Of a stretch of DNA of 30,397 nt, positions 14,828 to 21,484 are shown piece by piece. The stretch is from JAFDZW01 sp038229915. Its GTDB lineage: Bacteria > Bacteroidota > Ignavibacteria > Palsa-1295. The notes beneath the pieces are model-generated. The model was not told the DNA's origin. It worked only from the letters and a program-made list of their open reading frames with translations, and ran no database searches. Position 1 is the first letter of the stretch, and each line of letters begins with the position of its first letter. The stretch is from contig JBBRNY010000025.1 in the NCBI GenBank assembly GCA_038229915.1, positions 1 to 30,397 of the forward strand, given 5' to 3'. The translations under genes and the position numbers were made by a program.

Positions 14828-16393
14828 TCAAAGAGAGGTCTTCAGCCCAAAATGTAGAACTGCTTGATCAAAATTTTGTCCTCGGGCGAGTGCTACTGCG
14901 GCTTGAACATAGCCAATCGGGGTTTCAAACAAAAAAGTCAAGCCGTATCCTGCCGCCGACCATTGCGCTGATGCGAGCGATCGGTACGGCATTCGTTCGA
15001 GCACACCGGCATCAAAAAACAAACCGAAGTACGACCGAGACGCGAGCATATATCGTAGTTCGAGTCTGCCGATCGCAAATTGCGAAACCAAAAAAGTTGC
15101 TTCGCGGTAGCCACGAAGGGTGGTTAAGCCCCCGATCCGAAACAGATCTGATTGTTCTAATGCAATAGAACTTACTTGCTTCACCGACAGCAACCCCACG
15201 CCAACAAGCCGCGCAAAGCCCATCGAGACAGCACCTTCGGCATCTGCTTCGAGAGTGCGGACGGGAGCCGTTTGTTGAAAGTTATTCGAGTCCGTAATAG
15301 ACTTTGCACCATAGCTCGCGCCGAGGATGATCCGGTATCCATGCTGGAGCGCGATAGGATCATCACGATTATCAAAAACGAAACGCAGTGTGCCGCTTGC
15401 GATCGTCGAGGCATTAACAACTTTCAATGCACTGGGAGTAATAATATCATACTCAGCACCGGCGCTCAGTGTGCTCGAGCTGAAAGAATGTAACGAGAAC
15501 ACTGCTTCGAGATGTGTCACCACATAGAGGCTGTCTTCGTCATAGCGATGCAACTCTATTGCCGCATCAAATGGGACCGAGAATATCCATGGTTCGAGAT
15601 ACTGGAATTGCAATTGAGAACTCGTAGGATTGAGTCGTTGATACCGAAACGCCGCTTGTCGCGCAGTGCCGCCGATATTCAAAAACGACAGATCGAGGAA
15701 GCCATTGATATATGATTTACCGAGTAGTGTTGGTGCAGGATTATATCCGAGCACACCGTCGATCACCGTCGATGGAGTTTCGCGCAGGCTCAGTTCTATA
15801 CCGACTGTTGAATCGGTAAGGGGATAGAGCGTCGGCTCAGAAACGTCGGCGAATAAACCCGAGTGCCGAAGACGTGATGCGCCATTTGATAATAATTCGT
15901 TGGTCGCAACGGGGGAATCAGCAATAAAAAATTCGCGCCGAATAATGTTCGTGTCGCTTTCGGAAATGCCTACAACGCGGCACTCGGTCAGCCGTGCAAG
16001 TTTCCCTTCGTGAATTCGAATTCGGATCTTTATGGAGTCTCTTCCGACGGGCTGTAACTGTTCGATCGTTGCTTTTGCAAACACATAACCGATCTTGACA
16101 TACTGAGAAATAAGTGTTCTCAGATCTGCATCTAAGCGCGGTTGGTCGAGTGTGTCGCCTTTCTTGGTGTTAAATGTTGCTTCAAGTTCAATGTGGGAAT
16201 AATGTTCGGAGCCAACAATTTGAAATTCAGAAATACTATAATGATGCGCTGGCTGTGCAACAAGCGTCGTTGTGGCTAACGATGCAAGAGTAAAAAAAAG
16301 GAGAATAAATATTGATCTTCCGTTCACAAACTTGACCAACGAGCCTGTGATCTGAGCGATTCCGCATTTATTGTGCCCCAGAAATAATGCCAT
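14828..16393 (-). CDS. Omp85-superfamily outer-membrane protein (POTRA plus beta-barrel)
   Basis: The layout is an N-terminal hydrophobic segment (28-46, likely signal peptide), two POTRA-like domains (about 52-130 and 131-207, the second including VATNELLSNGASRLRHSGLF), and a beta-barrel (about 210-521). The barrel carries the Omp85 signature FRIGGLTTLRGYRE (418-431), whose RGY forms the inward loop. With two POTRAs and a 16-strand-sized barrel it resembles TamA/FhaC-size proteins rather than the five-POTRA BamA, so a role in inserting or secreting specific envelope proteins is likely. The ATG directly abuts the TGA of the upstream gene, supporting this start despite a long n-region. Confidence 0.85.
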   Translation of the reverse strand: MALFLGHNKCGIAQITGSLVKFVNGRSIFILLFFTLASLATTTLVAQPAHHYSISEFQIVGSEHYSHIELEATFNTKKGDTLDQPRLDADLRTLISQYVKIGYVFAKATIEQLQPVGRDSIKIRIRIHEGKLARLTECRVVGISESDTNIIRREFFIADSPVATNELLSNGASRLRHSGLFADVSEPTLYPLTDSTVGIELSLRETPSTVIDGVLGYNPAPTLLGKSYINGFLDLSFLNIGGTARQAAFRYQRLNPTSSQLQFQYLEPWIFSVPFDAAIELHRYDEDSLYVVTHLEAVFSLHSFSSSTLSAGAEYDIITPSALKVVNASTIASGTLRFVFDNRDDPIALQHGYRIILGASYGAKSITDSNNFQQTAPVRTLEADAEGAVSMGFARLVGVGLLSVKQVSSIALEQSDLFRIGGLTTLRGYREATFLVSQFAIGRLELRYMLASRSYFGLFFDAGVLERMPYRSLASAQWSAAGYGLTFLFETPIGYVQAAVALARGQNFDQAVLHFGLKTSL

Positions 16394-16909
16394 TCATCGT
16401 TTCAGCGCTTTCGGTTTGTCGAAGATCTCTTTGGCGATAATAAACTTTTTGAATGCATCGGTAGTATAGCGCGAATCGGCAATGCCTCGCGCACGAGCAG
16501 ATCCCTGTTCAAACTCGATATCGGATGCACGGTGATCGGCGGCGGTCAGACCAACGTTCTTTCGGAAATGTGAAACGGCTTGATGCTCGGAGACGGAGAG
16601 AATATCTTCGGAGCGCTGTTCGTAGGCGTCGTGAGCATTCGAATCATCAACAGTTGCATAGATATCGGCTGTGCTTTCTTCTTGTTGATACGCGACTTCA
16701 TACTCTTGATCGTTAGCAACAGTACGTTTCATTCTCTGAATTTTTTGCTCAGAGCGCACATTCGCCGCCGCTTCGCTGAGATGCTTGTTGCGTGCTTGCT
16801 CTGCCAATTTCTGACGAAGAGTATCGTCAACAACTGGTTTTTTCTTTTTCATTGAGGCGGCAATTATTCTGATGAGAATAATTACGGCAAAGATGATAAA
16901 TGTTTTCAT
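16394..16909 (-). CDS. Membrane-anchored hypothetical protein
   Basis: I do not recognise a named family. An N-terminal transmembrane helix (KTFIIFAVIILIRIIAASM, about 2-20) is followed by KKKK, implying a cytoplasmic C-terminal part. Then comes a charged, Gln/Glu/Ala-rich, probably disordered or helical region (about 28-140) and a short conserved-looking end, FIIAKEIFDKPKALK. Short single-span proteins with such a '...SEIL..PK' end occur in Bacteroidota as I recall. Its start overlaps the hutI stop by four bases and its stop touches the Omp85 start, so all three are translationally coupled. A helper of the outer-membrane protein is possible. Confidence 0.7.
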   Translation of the reverse strand: MKTFIIFAVIILIRIIAASMKKKKPVVDDTLRQKLAEQARNKHLSEAAANVRSEQKIQRMKRTVANDQEYEVAYQQEESTADIYATVDDSNAHDAYEQRSEDILSVSEHQAVSHFRKNVGLTAADHRASDIEFEQGSARARGIADSRYTTDAFKKFIIAKEIFDKPKALKR

Positions 16910-18144
16910 AATCTGCCTGAGACGATTGTACCTTGTTTAACAACTGCTACAACATCACTTACGCCAATATGGTACGGTAAAAATGCAAGTGATGGAATAT
17001 CATACAGCACGAAATCGGCATATTTGCCGACTTCGATCGAGCCATGCGTCTCTGCTCGACCAAGTGCGGCGGCGCCGTTAAGCGTCGATGCGGTGAGCGC
17101 TTCATTTGGCGACATCCCCATACCGATCACCGCAAGCGAAACGGCAAGTTGCATATTCTCGCTCATTGATGAGCCCGGGTTGCAGTCAGTTGCAATGGCG
17201 ACCGCACATCCCGCTTCGATCATCTTCCGCGCCGGGGCATACGGCTCGCGGATACACATTGCCGTGATCGGAAGTAGTGTGGCAACAATACGATCAGATT
17301 TCGCAAGGGCTTCGATGCCTTGTTGATTGATCTTCAGCAAATGATCGGCGCTATAACTCCCTAGCGTTACGGCAAGCGCGGCACCATTGGTATCAGCGAG
17401 TTCATCACAATGGAGCCTGATCTTCAAGCCGGCTTGTTCTGCGGCTTTGCAGATAACCGCGGTCTCATCGTTGGTAAAATAACCTTCATCGCAAAAGACA
17501 TCGGCAAATTCGGCAAGCCCGGCTTTCGTAACTGCAGGGAGTTGGAGCTGAATCAATTCTTCGATATACTCAGCTGTTGTTTTTTCTTTCGGTACTGCGT
17601 GTGCGCCCAGCCAAGTCGAGACCAACTCAAGCGGAGTTCTTGATCGTAATAGATCGATAGCTTGTAGTAATTTAATTTCCGATTCAAGCGATAACCCATA
17701 TCCCGATTTCACTTCCATCAATGTCGTGCCGAGCGACAGTGCTGATCGTAAATATTTTTCGGATGTTTCGGCAATCTCTTCGAGGGATGCACTTCTTGTC
17801 TGTTCGACACTGGCGCGAATTCCTCCGCCCATGGCGGCAATTTCCTGATAGCTTTTCCCTTCGGCGCGCATACAAAACTCATTGCTCCGCTCACCAGCAA
17901 AAACAGCGTGGGTGTGAGAATCGACAAAACCCGGGAGGGCGAGAAGATCATTGCAATCGATCACTTCAGCCCCTTCATAGAGCTTTTTATCGCTCTGTTC
18001 TTCGCCAACAAAGATGATCTTCCCCTTGTCGTCGGTAAGGATCACGGCATTTTTTAGTGTGACCACGTCATTCATTCCCGAGCCTTTGAGAGCAGAAGAG
18101 CCTCTGGGGGTAACGAGTGATCTGATATTACGATAGTATTTCAT
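16906..18144 (-). CDS. hutI: Imidazolonepropionase
   Basis: Third step of histidine degradation: hydrolyses imidazolonepropionate to N-formimino-L-glutamate. The 412 residues show the amidohydrolase metal motif FVDSHTHAVFAGER (H77, H79), the family segments MGGGIRASVEQTR and EVKSGYGL, H182, H245 in LHCDELAD, H268 in SADHLL and D320 in ATDCNPGSSM. All catalytic positions are intact. No hutH, hutU or hutG is in the window; instead hutI leads an operon with a membrane protein and an Omp85 barrel. A full promoter sits right at the start codon. Confidence 0.96.
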   Translation of the reverse strand: MKYYRNIRSLVTPRGSSALKGSGMNDVVTLKNAVILTDDKGKIIFVGEEQSDKKLYEGAEVIDCNDLLALPGFVDSHTHAVFAGERSNEFCMRAEGKSYQEIAAMGGGIRASVEQTRSASLEEIAETSEKYLRSALSLGTTLMEVKSGYGLSLESEIKLLQAIDLLRSRTPLELVSTWLGAHAVPKEKTTAEYIEELIQLQLPAVTKAGLAEFADVFCDEGYFTNDETAVICKAAEQAGLKIRLHCDELADTNGAALAVTLGSYSADHLLKINQQGIEALAKSDRIVATLLPITAMCIREPYAPARKMIEAGCAVAIATDCNPGSSMSENMQLAVSLAVIGMGMSPNEALTASTLNGAAALGRAETHGSIEVGKYADFVLYDIPSLAFLPYHIGVSDVVAVVKQGTIVSGRL

Positions 18145-18149
18145 TGTTA

Positions 18150-18183
18150 CAAAAATAGGGGTTTACGGAAGTGTAAGCGCAAA
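18150..18183 (-). promoter_or_regulatory. Bacteroidota-type promoter of hutI (TTTG, 22-bp gap, TATTTTTG)
   Basis: On the minus strand TTTG (18183-18180) and a perfect -7 TATTTTTG (18157-18150) are 22 bases apart. The box ends 5 bases before the hutI ATG, so the message would be leaderless or have a leader of one or two bases. Confidence 0.6.
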
Positions 18184-18228
18184 ATACGCAAGAATTCATC
18201 AAACTTTTCTGCGGGTTTTGTCGTAGTG

Positions 18229-18258
18229 TTGACGTCGGTTTTATAGGGGCTGTGTTAT
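18229..18258 (+). promoter_or_regulatory. Possible promoter of the cupredoxin gene
   Basis: TTGACG (18229-18234) and TGTTAT (18253-18258) with an 18-base spacer, a moderate match to classic -35/-10 hexamers rather than the TAnnTTTG type. It would leave a leader of about 30 bases. Confidence 0.3.
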
Positions 18259-18293
18259 TGATCTTTACTTACCACTTATCCTAAATAATAAAA

Positions 18294-18923
18294 ATGAATA
18301 TTGTTAAAAATGGTTTTCTTGTCGCACTTCTCCTTACTTGTTTTACTTTGGGAAGTAATGCAACGACTCATAACATTACTTTCCCAACTTCGGGAGGGCC
18401 AGCCCAGTATGTTCCGAACACTTTAAATGTAGCTGTTGGTGATACAATTGTTTGGCAAGGTAAATTTCAATCTCACCCTCTCGCTTCAGGTGCTACCCCT
18501 AATGGTGTGCCTGCTCTTGGTTATAGTGGTGGCGATCCTACTTATCAATACGTAATCACTAAAGAAGGGGTGTATGAATTTCATTGTGATTTCCATCCGA
18601 GTATTATGTTCGGAACGATCACTACTACATCAGCAAGTGTAAACCTAGGTGTTCAAAGTGCAATAGCGCTTCTGAACTACCCTAATCCTGCCGGTTCATC
18701 TACTTCATTTCATTTTAATTTGCCAACGGCTGGCAATGTCACGATGAAGCTCTTTGACATCAAAGGCAATCTTGTTGCTGATATCCTGAATGGATATCGA
18801 TCATCTGGTGAGAACGAAGTGAGCTTTAATACGTCAAATTTGGCGAGCGGGACCTATACTTGCAAATTTGAGTCGGGCGCGTATCTTATTACTCGACAGA
18901 TCGTAGTAGTGAAGAACAAATAA
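18294..18923 (+). CDS. T9SS-exported cupredoxin (plastocyanin-like)
   Basis: A small blue-copper-type protein, probably an extracellular electron carrier. After a signal peptide (cleavage near SNAT, 21-24) the cupredoxin domain (about 25-113) has all four type 1 copper ligands in the right order: H61 (QSHPLA), then C98, H101 and M105 in HCDFHPSIM. A T9SS type A sorting domain (about 125-209) follows, beginning LLNYPNPA and ending TRQIVVVK. The domain pairing implies secretion to, or anchoring on, the cell surface. It is followed after 128 bases by the DUF4412 gene on the same strand with no terminator between. Confidence 0.88.
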   Translation: MNIVKNGFLVALLLTCFTLGSNATTHNITFPTSGGPAQYVPNTLNVAVGDTIVWQGKFQSHPLASGATPNGVPALGYSGGDPTYQYVITKEGVYEFHCDFHPSIMFGTITTTSASVNLGVQSAIALLNYPNPAGSSTSFHFNLPTAGNVTMKLFDIKGNLVADILNGYRSSGENEVSFNTSNLASGTYTCKFESGAYLITRQIVVVKNK

Positions 18924-19051
18924 GTACAAGTTATTTCGACAGGGGTATCTCGCACACTGCACGATACTCTGTTCGAAATGAAAATATTGTAATGAAACCT
19001 GTTTCTTTCGAAGCTCGTTTAGAACTTCCAATCAATAACTCATAATTAAAT

Positions 19052-19750
19052 ATGAAACAATATATTCGCATTTGTATGCTTGCGATGGTCGGAATGGTAC
19101 TTGCCATCTCAGCCAATGCGCAAAATTTTGAAGGTGTGATCACGATGCAGATGATCGTACCACAGTTGGGTCCTGACAAAGTACCGATGGTTATTACCTC
19201 AAAAGGTGATAAGTCGGTGATGGAAATGACGATCCCCCAACAAGGGACGATGATGACCTATACCAATCGCACTACACAAAAGATGGTGATGGTGATGGCT
19301 GCAATGAAAATGGGATTCGAGATCGATCTCAAGAAGGCAGAACTTACTGCTGCGGCGAACCCTAATCAGGCAATACCAAAAGCAACCGGACAAAAGAAAA
19401 CGATCAATGGCTTCAATTGCGAGCTTTACACGCTGTCGCCAAAAGATGGCAGTGAGGTCGATATGTGGCTGACCGGCGATCTTCCGAAAGCATTGTCGAG
19501 CGCTGTTGGTGGTGCTATTAGTGGGATGAATAAGGTGAATAGCGGTGGTGGTTCCTCGAAAGCATTCGAGGAGATCTTGAGCAAAGGTCTTGTCCCGATC
19601 GAGTTTGATGCAAAAAATGCAGGTCAGGTCATGGCGACAATTCAGTTCGTAAAATACGAACAGAAGCCGATAGACGATTCATATTTTGTAGTCCCTTCAG
19701 ATATTAATGTTAAGCCAATGCCAGAACGTGGCACTGCGCCTGGTCATTAA
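19052..19750 (+). CDS. DUF4412 exported protein
   Basis: A 232-residue protein with a signal peptide (cleavage after SANAQ, 20-24). The mature part matches the DUF4412 pattern: an initial FEGVITMQM strand, SKGDKSVMEMTIPQQGTMMTYTNRTTQKM in the middle, the INGFNCELYTL block and a closing FVVPSDINVKPMP segment. It is unusually rich in Met (VMVMAAMKMG). Members are periplasmic or outer-membrane-associated proteins of unknown function common in Bacteroidota and Chlorobi. A strong hairpin follows, so this is the end of a transcript that may begin at the cupredoxin gene. Confidence 0.8.
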   Translation: MKQYIRICMLAMVGMVLAISANAQNFEGVITMQMIVPQLGPDKVPMVITSKGDKSVMEMTIPQQGTMMTYTNRTTQKMVMVMAAMKMGFEIDLKKAELTAAANPNQAIPKATGQKKTINGFNCELYTLSPKDGSEVDMWLTGDLPKALSSAVGGAISGMNKVNSGGGSSKAFEEILSKGLVPIEFDAKNAGQVMATIQFVKYEQKPIDDSYFVVPSDINVKPMPERGTAPGH

Positions 19751-19771
19751 TTCAAAAGAGGTTTTTAGGTT

Positions 19772-19809
19772 CAAGATCGGAATTGTCGCAATCGGCAATT
19801 CCGATCTTG
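19772..19809 (+). terminator. Long perfect hairpin, probable terminator
   Basis: A 14-bp perfect stem, CAAGATCGGAATTG with CAATTCCGATCTTG, around a 10-base loop, 21 bases after the DUF4412 stop. The tail (TCGTTTAGGG) has almost no T-run, so it may stabilise a 3' end or terminate inefficiently. The remainder of 19751-19983 holds a -7 box and a 6-bp hairpin (GTACAG/CTGTAC, 19930-19947). Confidence 0.6.
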
Positions 19810-19922
19810 TCGTTTAGGGCATTTGTAATATTATCAGGGATTTGTCTTCTATGGATTCGGTGTTGCGTTCTTGCAGTATCCTATTGATATTGTCCGCTCA
19901 AACTGTTTCTCAAAGCGAGAAA

Positions 19923-19930
19923 TATATTTG
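19923..19930 (+). promoter_or_regulatory. -7 box of the HRDC gene (TATATTTG)
   Basis: A perfect TAnnTTTG element 53 bases before the ATG at 19984. A 6-bp hairpin (19930-19947) would lie at the very 5' end of the message. No -33 element is evident. Confidence 0.45.
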
Positions 19931-19983
19931 TACAGAAGCGGCTGTACGCAACCGATCATTCACCACTACTCAAATAACGACGT

Positions 19984-20493
19984 ATGGCACTACAGATCAA
20001 AACATTTCGCATCAGTGATAGCGCAAGTGAAGAAGCAGTCAATTCATTTCTTGGCGGCAAGCGTGTTCATCACTGGGAAGCTTCGTACAACGGCGATCCC
20101 TCGCTCGGCAGTTGGAATCTCTTCGTAGCATACGAAGAAGATCATCGCCGGATGATGGAGCCCCGTCACCAGAGCCAACCACAACGCAATGCCCGACCGG
20201 AGATCAAAAAAACTCCGCGTATCGAGCAAGCACCACCGGAGATCGCACCGGAGTTGATGCCGCTCTATGAAAATATTCGTAAGTGGCGCAACCAAGTGGC
20301 ACGTGACGAGAAGATCAAGCCATACTTACTCTTTAATAATAAGCAGCTCGAAGATCTCGTAAAAACTCCACCAGCGGATCTTCCGGCATTGAAAGCGATC
20401 GCTTCGGATATGACCGAAGAACACTTTGGGAAATACGGTAATCAGCTAATAGGGTTGATCTCCGCCTCTTCGAGTGCACCAGCTACGGCGTAA
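19984..20493 (+). CDS. HRDC-domain protein with unknown N-terminal domain
   Basis: The C-terminal half (about 91-160) is an HRDC helical domain (LYENIRKWRNQVARDEKIKPYLLFNN...), the nucleic-acid-binding module of RecQ helicases and RNase D. Here there is no helicase or nuclease. The first ~52 residues (LQIKTFRISDSASEEAVNSF..., WNLFVAYEE) resemble the N-terminal domain of stand-alone HRDC proteins often seen beside reverse transcriptases of diversity-generating retroelements, as I recall; no reverse transcriptase is in this window. A Pro/Gln/Arg-rich linker (about 55-88) joins the parts. Nucleic-acid binding is likely; the process is unknown. Confidence 0.75.
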   Translation: MALQIKTFRISDSASEEAVNSFLGGKRVHHWEASYNGDPSLGSWNLFVAYEEDHRRMMEPRHQSQPQRNARPEIKKTPRIEQAPPEIAPELMPLYENIRKWRNQVARDEKIKPYLLFNNKQLEDLVKTPPADLPALKAIASDMTEEHFGKYGNQLIGLISASSSAPATA

Positions 20494-20503
20494 TCTGCAA
20501 ACG

Positions 20504-20549
20504 AAAAAAGCGTGCCTCGAAGTGCAAAAACACTCTGAGGCGACGCTTT
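20504..20549 (-). terminator. Rho-independent terminator, minus strand
   Basis: The stem is built from AAAGCGT/ACGCTTT, GCCTC/GAGGC and AGTG/CACT with small internal loops, around a CAAAAA loop (TTTTTG on the minus strand). The T-run (six T) is on the minus-strand side; the plus-strand side has only GCTTTGATCG. It may also weakly stop the HRDC transcript. Confidence 0.65.
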
Positions 20550-20647
20550 GATCGTTGTCCTTCTTGTCATCACTCGCCCGGGGGTAAGCCGGACTTGCGT
20601 AGGTGAGAGAGTATATGTGTTGTGTCGTGGAAATCATATAAACTCTG
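20504..20647 (-). ncRNA. Candidate structured small RNA
   Basis: Not a recognised family. On the minus strand a -7 box (20658-20651) is followed by about 144 bases able to fold into successive stems. A 5' stem is TATATG/CATATA plus GAG/CTC (20609-20617 with 20635-20645, AA bulge). A middle stem is TCAC/GTGA enclosing CCGG/CCGG (20570-20606). A 3' hairpin followed by six U ends it. Neither strand has a convincing gene here; the longest minus-strand frame (63 codons) is Cys/Arg-rich and runs through the terminator. Existence as an RNA is inference. Confidence 0.4.
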
Positions 20648-20650
20648 CGG

Positions 20651-20658
20651 CAAAAATA
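20651..20658 (-). promoter_or_regulatory. -7 box for the candidate small RNA (TATTTTTG)
   Basis: A perfect TAnnTTTG element on the minus strand, the same octamer as in front of hutI. No TTG/TTTG is seen at the usual -33 distance, so the promoter is incomplete by this reading. Confidence 0.4.
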
Positions 20659-20698
20659 CCCATCAGAGGTTGCGTTTGTATTACCGAATGATAAAGAA

Positions 20699-21061
20699 AT
20701 GAATCAAGTCGCTACCCCAGCACATTTTCTATCAACTCACACGCTCCGAGAGCCCGAAGCGATCACATTGCTTCTCGAAAATGTCCCGCTCGATGCGACG
20801 ACACTGTTCGATCTTTGCTTCCAAGCTTCTTTTGCTTCACGAATATTTACGATCATTAAACGTGAAGGTGCGACAACCCAGGGTTTCGAACGGATGCAAC
20901 AGTCGCTCGCCGATTCCGTACAAACCATTATGAAGCTCTTACGACAGATCGAATCGGAGTATCATATTGATCTTGGTACTTCCAAAACGAAGGTGCCTTC
21001 GGCATTGATCGAAGATCTTTCTATGCTAAAGCAATGGATGAATGCGCGTAAAGATCAATGA
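20699..21061 (+). CDS. Hypothetical helical protein, coupled to RsbW-like gene
   Basis: I do not recognise the family. The 120-residue product is predicted from its heptad-like pattern to be mostly alpha-helical (EAITLLLENVPLDATTLFDLCFQASFASRIFTII, then QQSLADSVQTIMKLLRQIE and a short C-terminal helix LIEDLSMLKQWMNA). No signal peptide or membrane span. Its stop overlaps the start of the ATP-binding anti-sigma-like gene by four bases, so the two are made together and may interact. Confidence 0.7.
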   Translation: MNQVATPAHFLSTHTLREPEAITLLLENVPLDATTLFDLCFQASFASRIFTIIKREGATTQGFERMQQSLADSVQTIMKLLRQIESEYHIDLGTSKTKVPSALIEDLSMLKQWMNARKDQ

Positions 21062-21483
21062 GCGAACCCAAATTATTATATCGAGATCACTTACGAATCC
21101 CCGCAACCCTCGAGGAGCTACAGCACGTCTATACTTGGGCTGAAGAACATTTCATACAAGTTGGTATCGATGAATCGAGGCGCTTTGATATTATGCTTGC
21201 ACTGAGCGAGGCAGTCACCAATGCTATCAGACATGGCTCTTGTGAACTACATAATGCGACCGTTGATATCGAAGTAGAAGTAACCACAGAAGCCGTAAGA
21301 CTCACCATAAAAGATCGCGGTACAGGCTTCGACCCTGATGAATTGCCCGACCCGACTCACGAGCATAATCTCTATATACCCAACGGGAGAGGGGTGTACC
21401 TCATTCGCACGCTCGCCGATGATGTGAATTTCGATTTTTCATCCGATGGCACCTCGATCACGGTACATTTTAGGTTAGAGTAA
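21058..21483 (+). CDS. RsbW-like ATP-binding protein (anti-sigma factor / serine kinase family)
   Basis: A GHKL-fold protein of 141 residues with the HATPase_c_2 pattern: N-box LALSEAVTNAIRHG (E51, N55), G1 box DRGTGFDPDELPDP (86-99) and G2 box GRGVYLIRTLADDV (110-123). Family members bind sigma or anti-anti-sigma proteins and can phosphorylate a serine on the latter. No STAS anti-anti-sigma gene is in the window; the only sigma gene nearby (23778) is ECF type, not the usual RsbW target. It overlaps the unknown helical gene by four bases and is convergent with the DUF2461 gene with one base between. Confidence 0.88.
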   Translation: MSEPKLLYRDHLRIPATLEELQHVYTWAEEHFIQVGIDESRRFDIMLALSEAVTNAIRHGSCELHNATVDIEVEVTTEAVRLTIKDRGTGFDPDELPDPTHEHNLYIPNGRGVYLIRTLADDVNFDFSSDGTSITVHFRLE

Positions 21484-21484
21484 T

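Noticed and set aside
19851..20018. A 55-codon plus-strand frame starting at 19851 with a hydrophobic opening (LRSCSILLILSAQ), overlapping the HRDC gene.
   Set aside because: It overlaps the HRDC start out of frame, has no promoter before it and no recognisable domain; the -7 box inside it better serves the HRDC gene.
20578..20592. CCGG-containing stem with AAGTCCGG on the minus strand as possible RNase P RNA.
   Set aside because: The sequence lacks the rest of the conserved P4/P11 core and the region is far too short.
20446..20637. A 63-codon minus-strand frame in the gap between the HRDC gene and the helical-protein gene.
   Set aside because: Cys/Arg-rich composition, it reads through the minus-strand terminator hairpin and into the HRDC gene. 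A non-coding RNA explains the region better.
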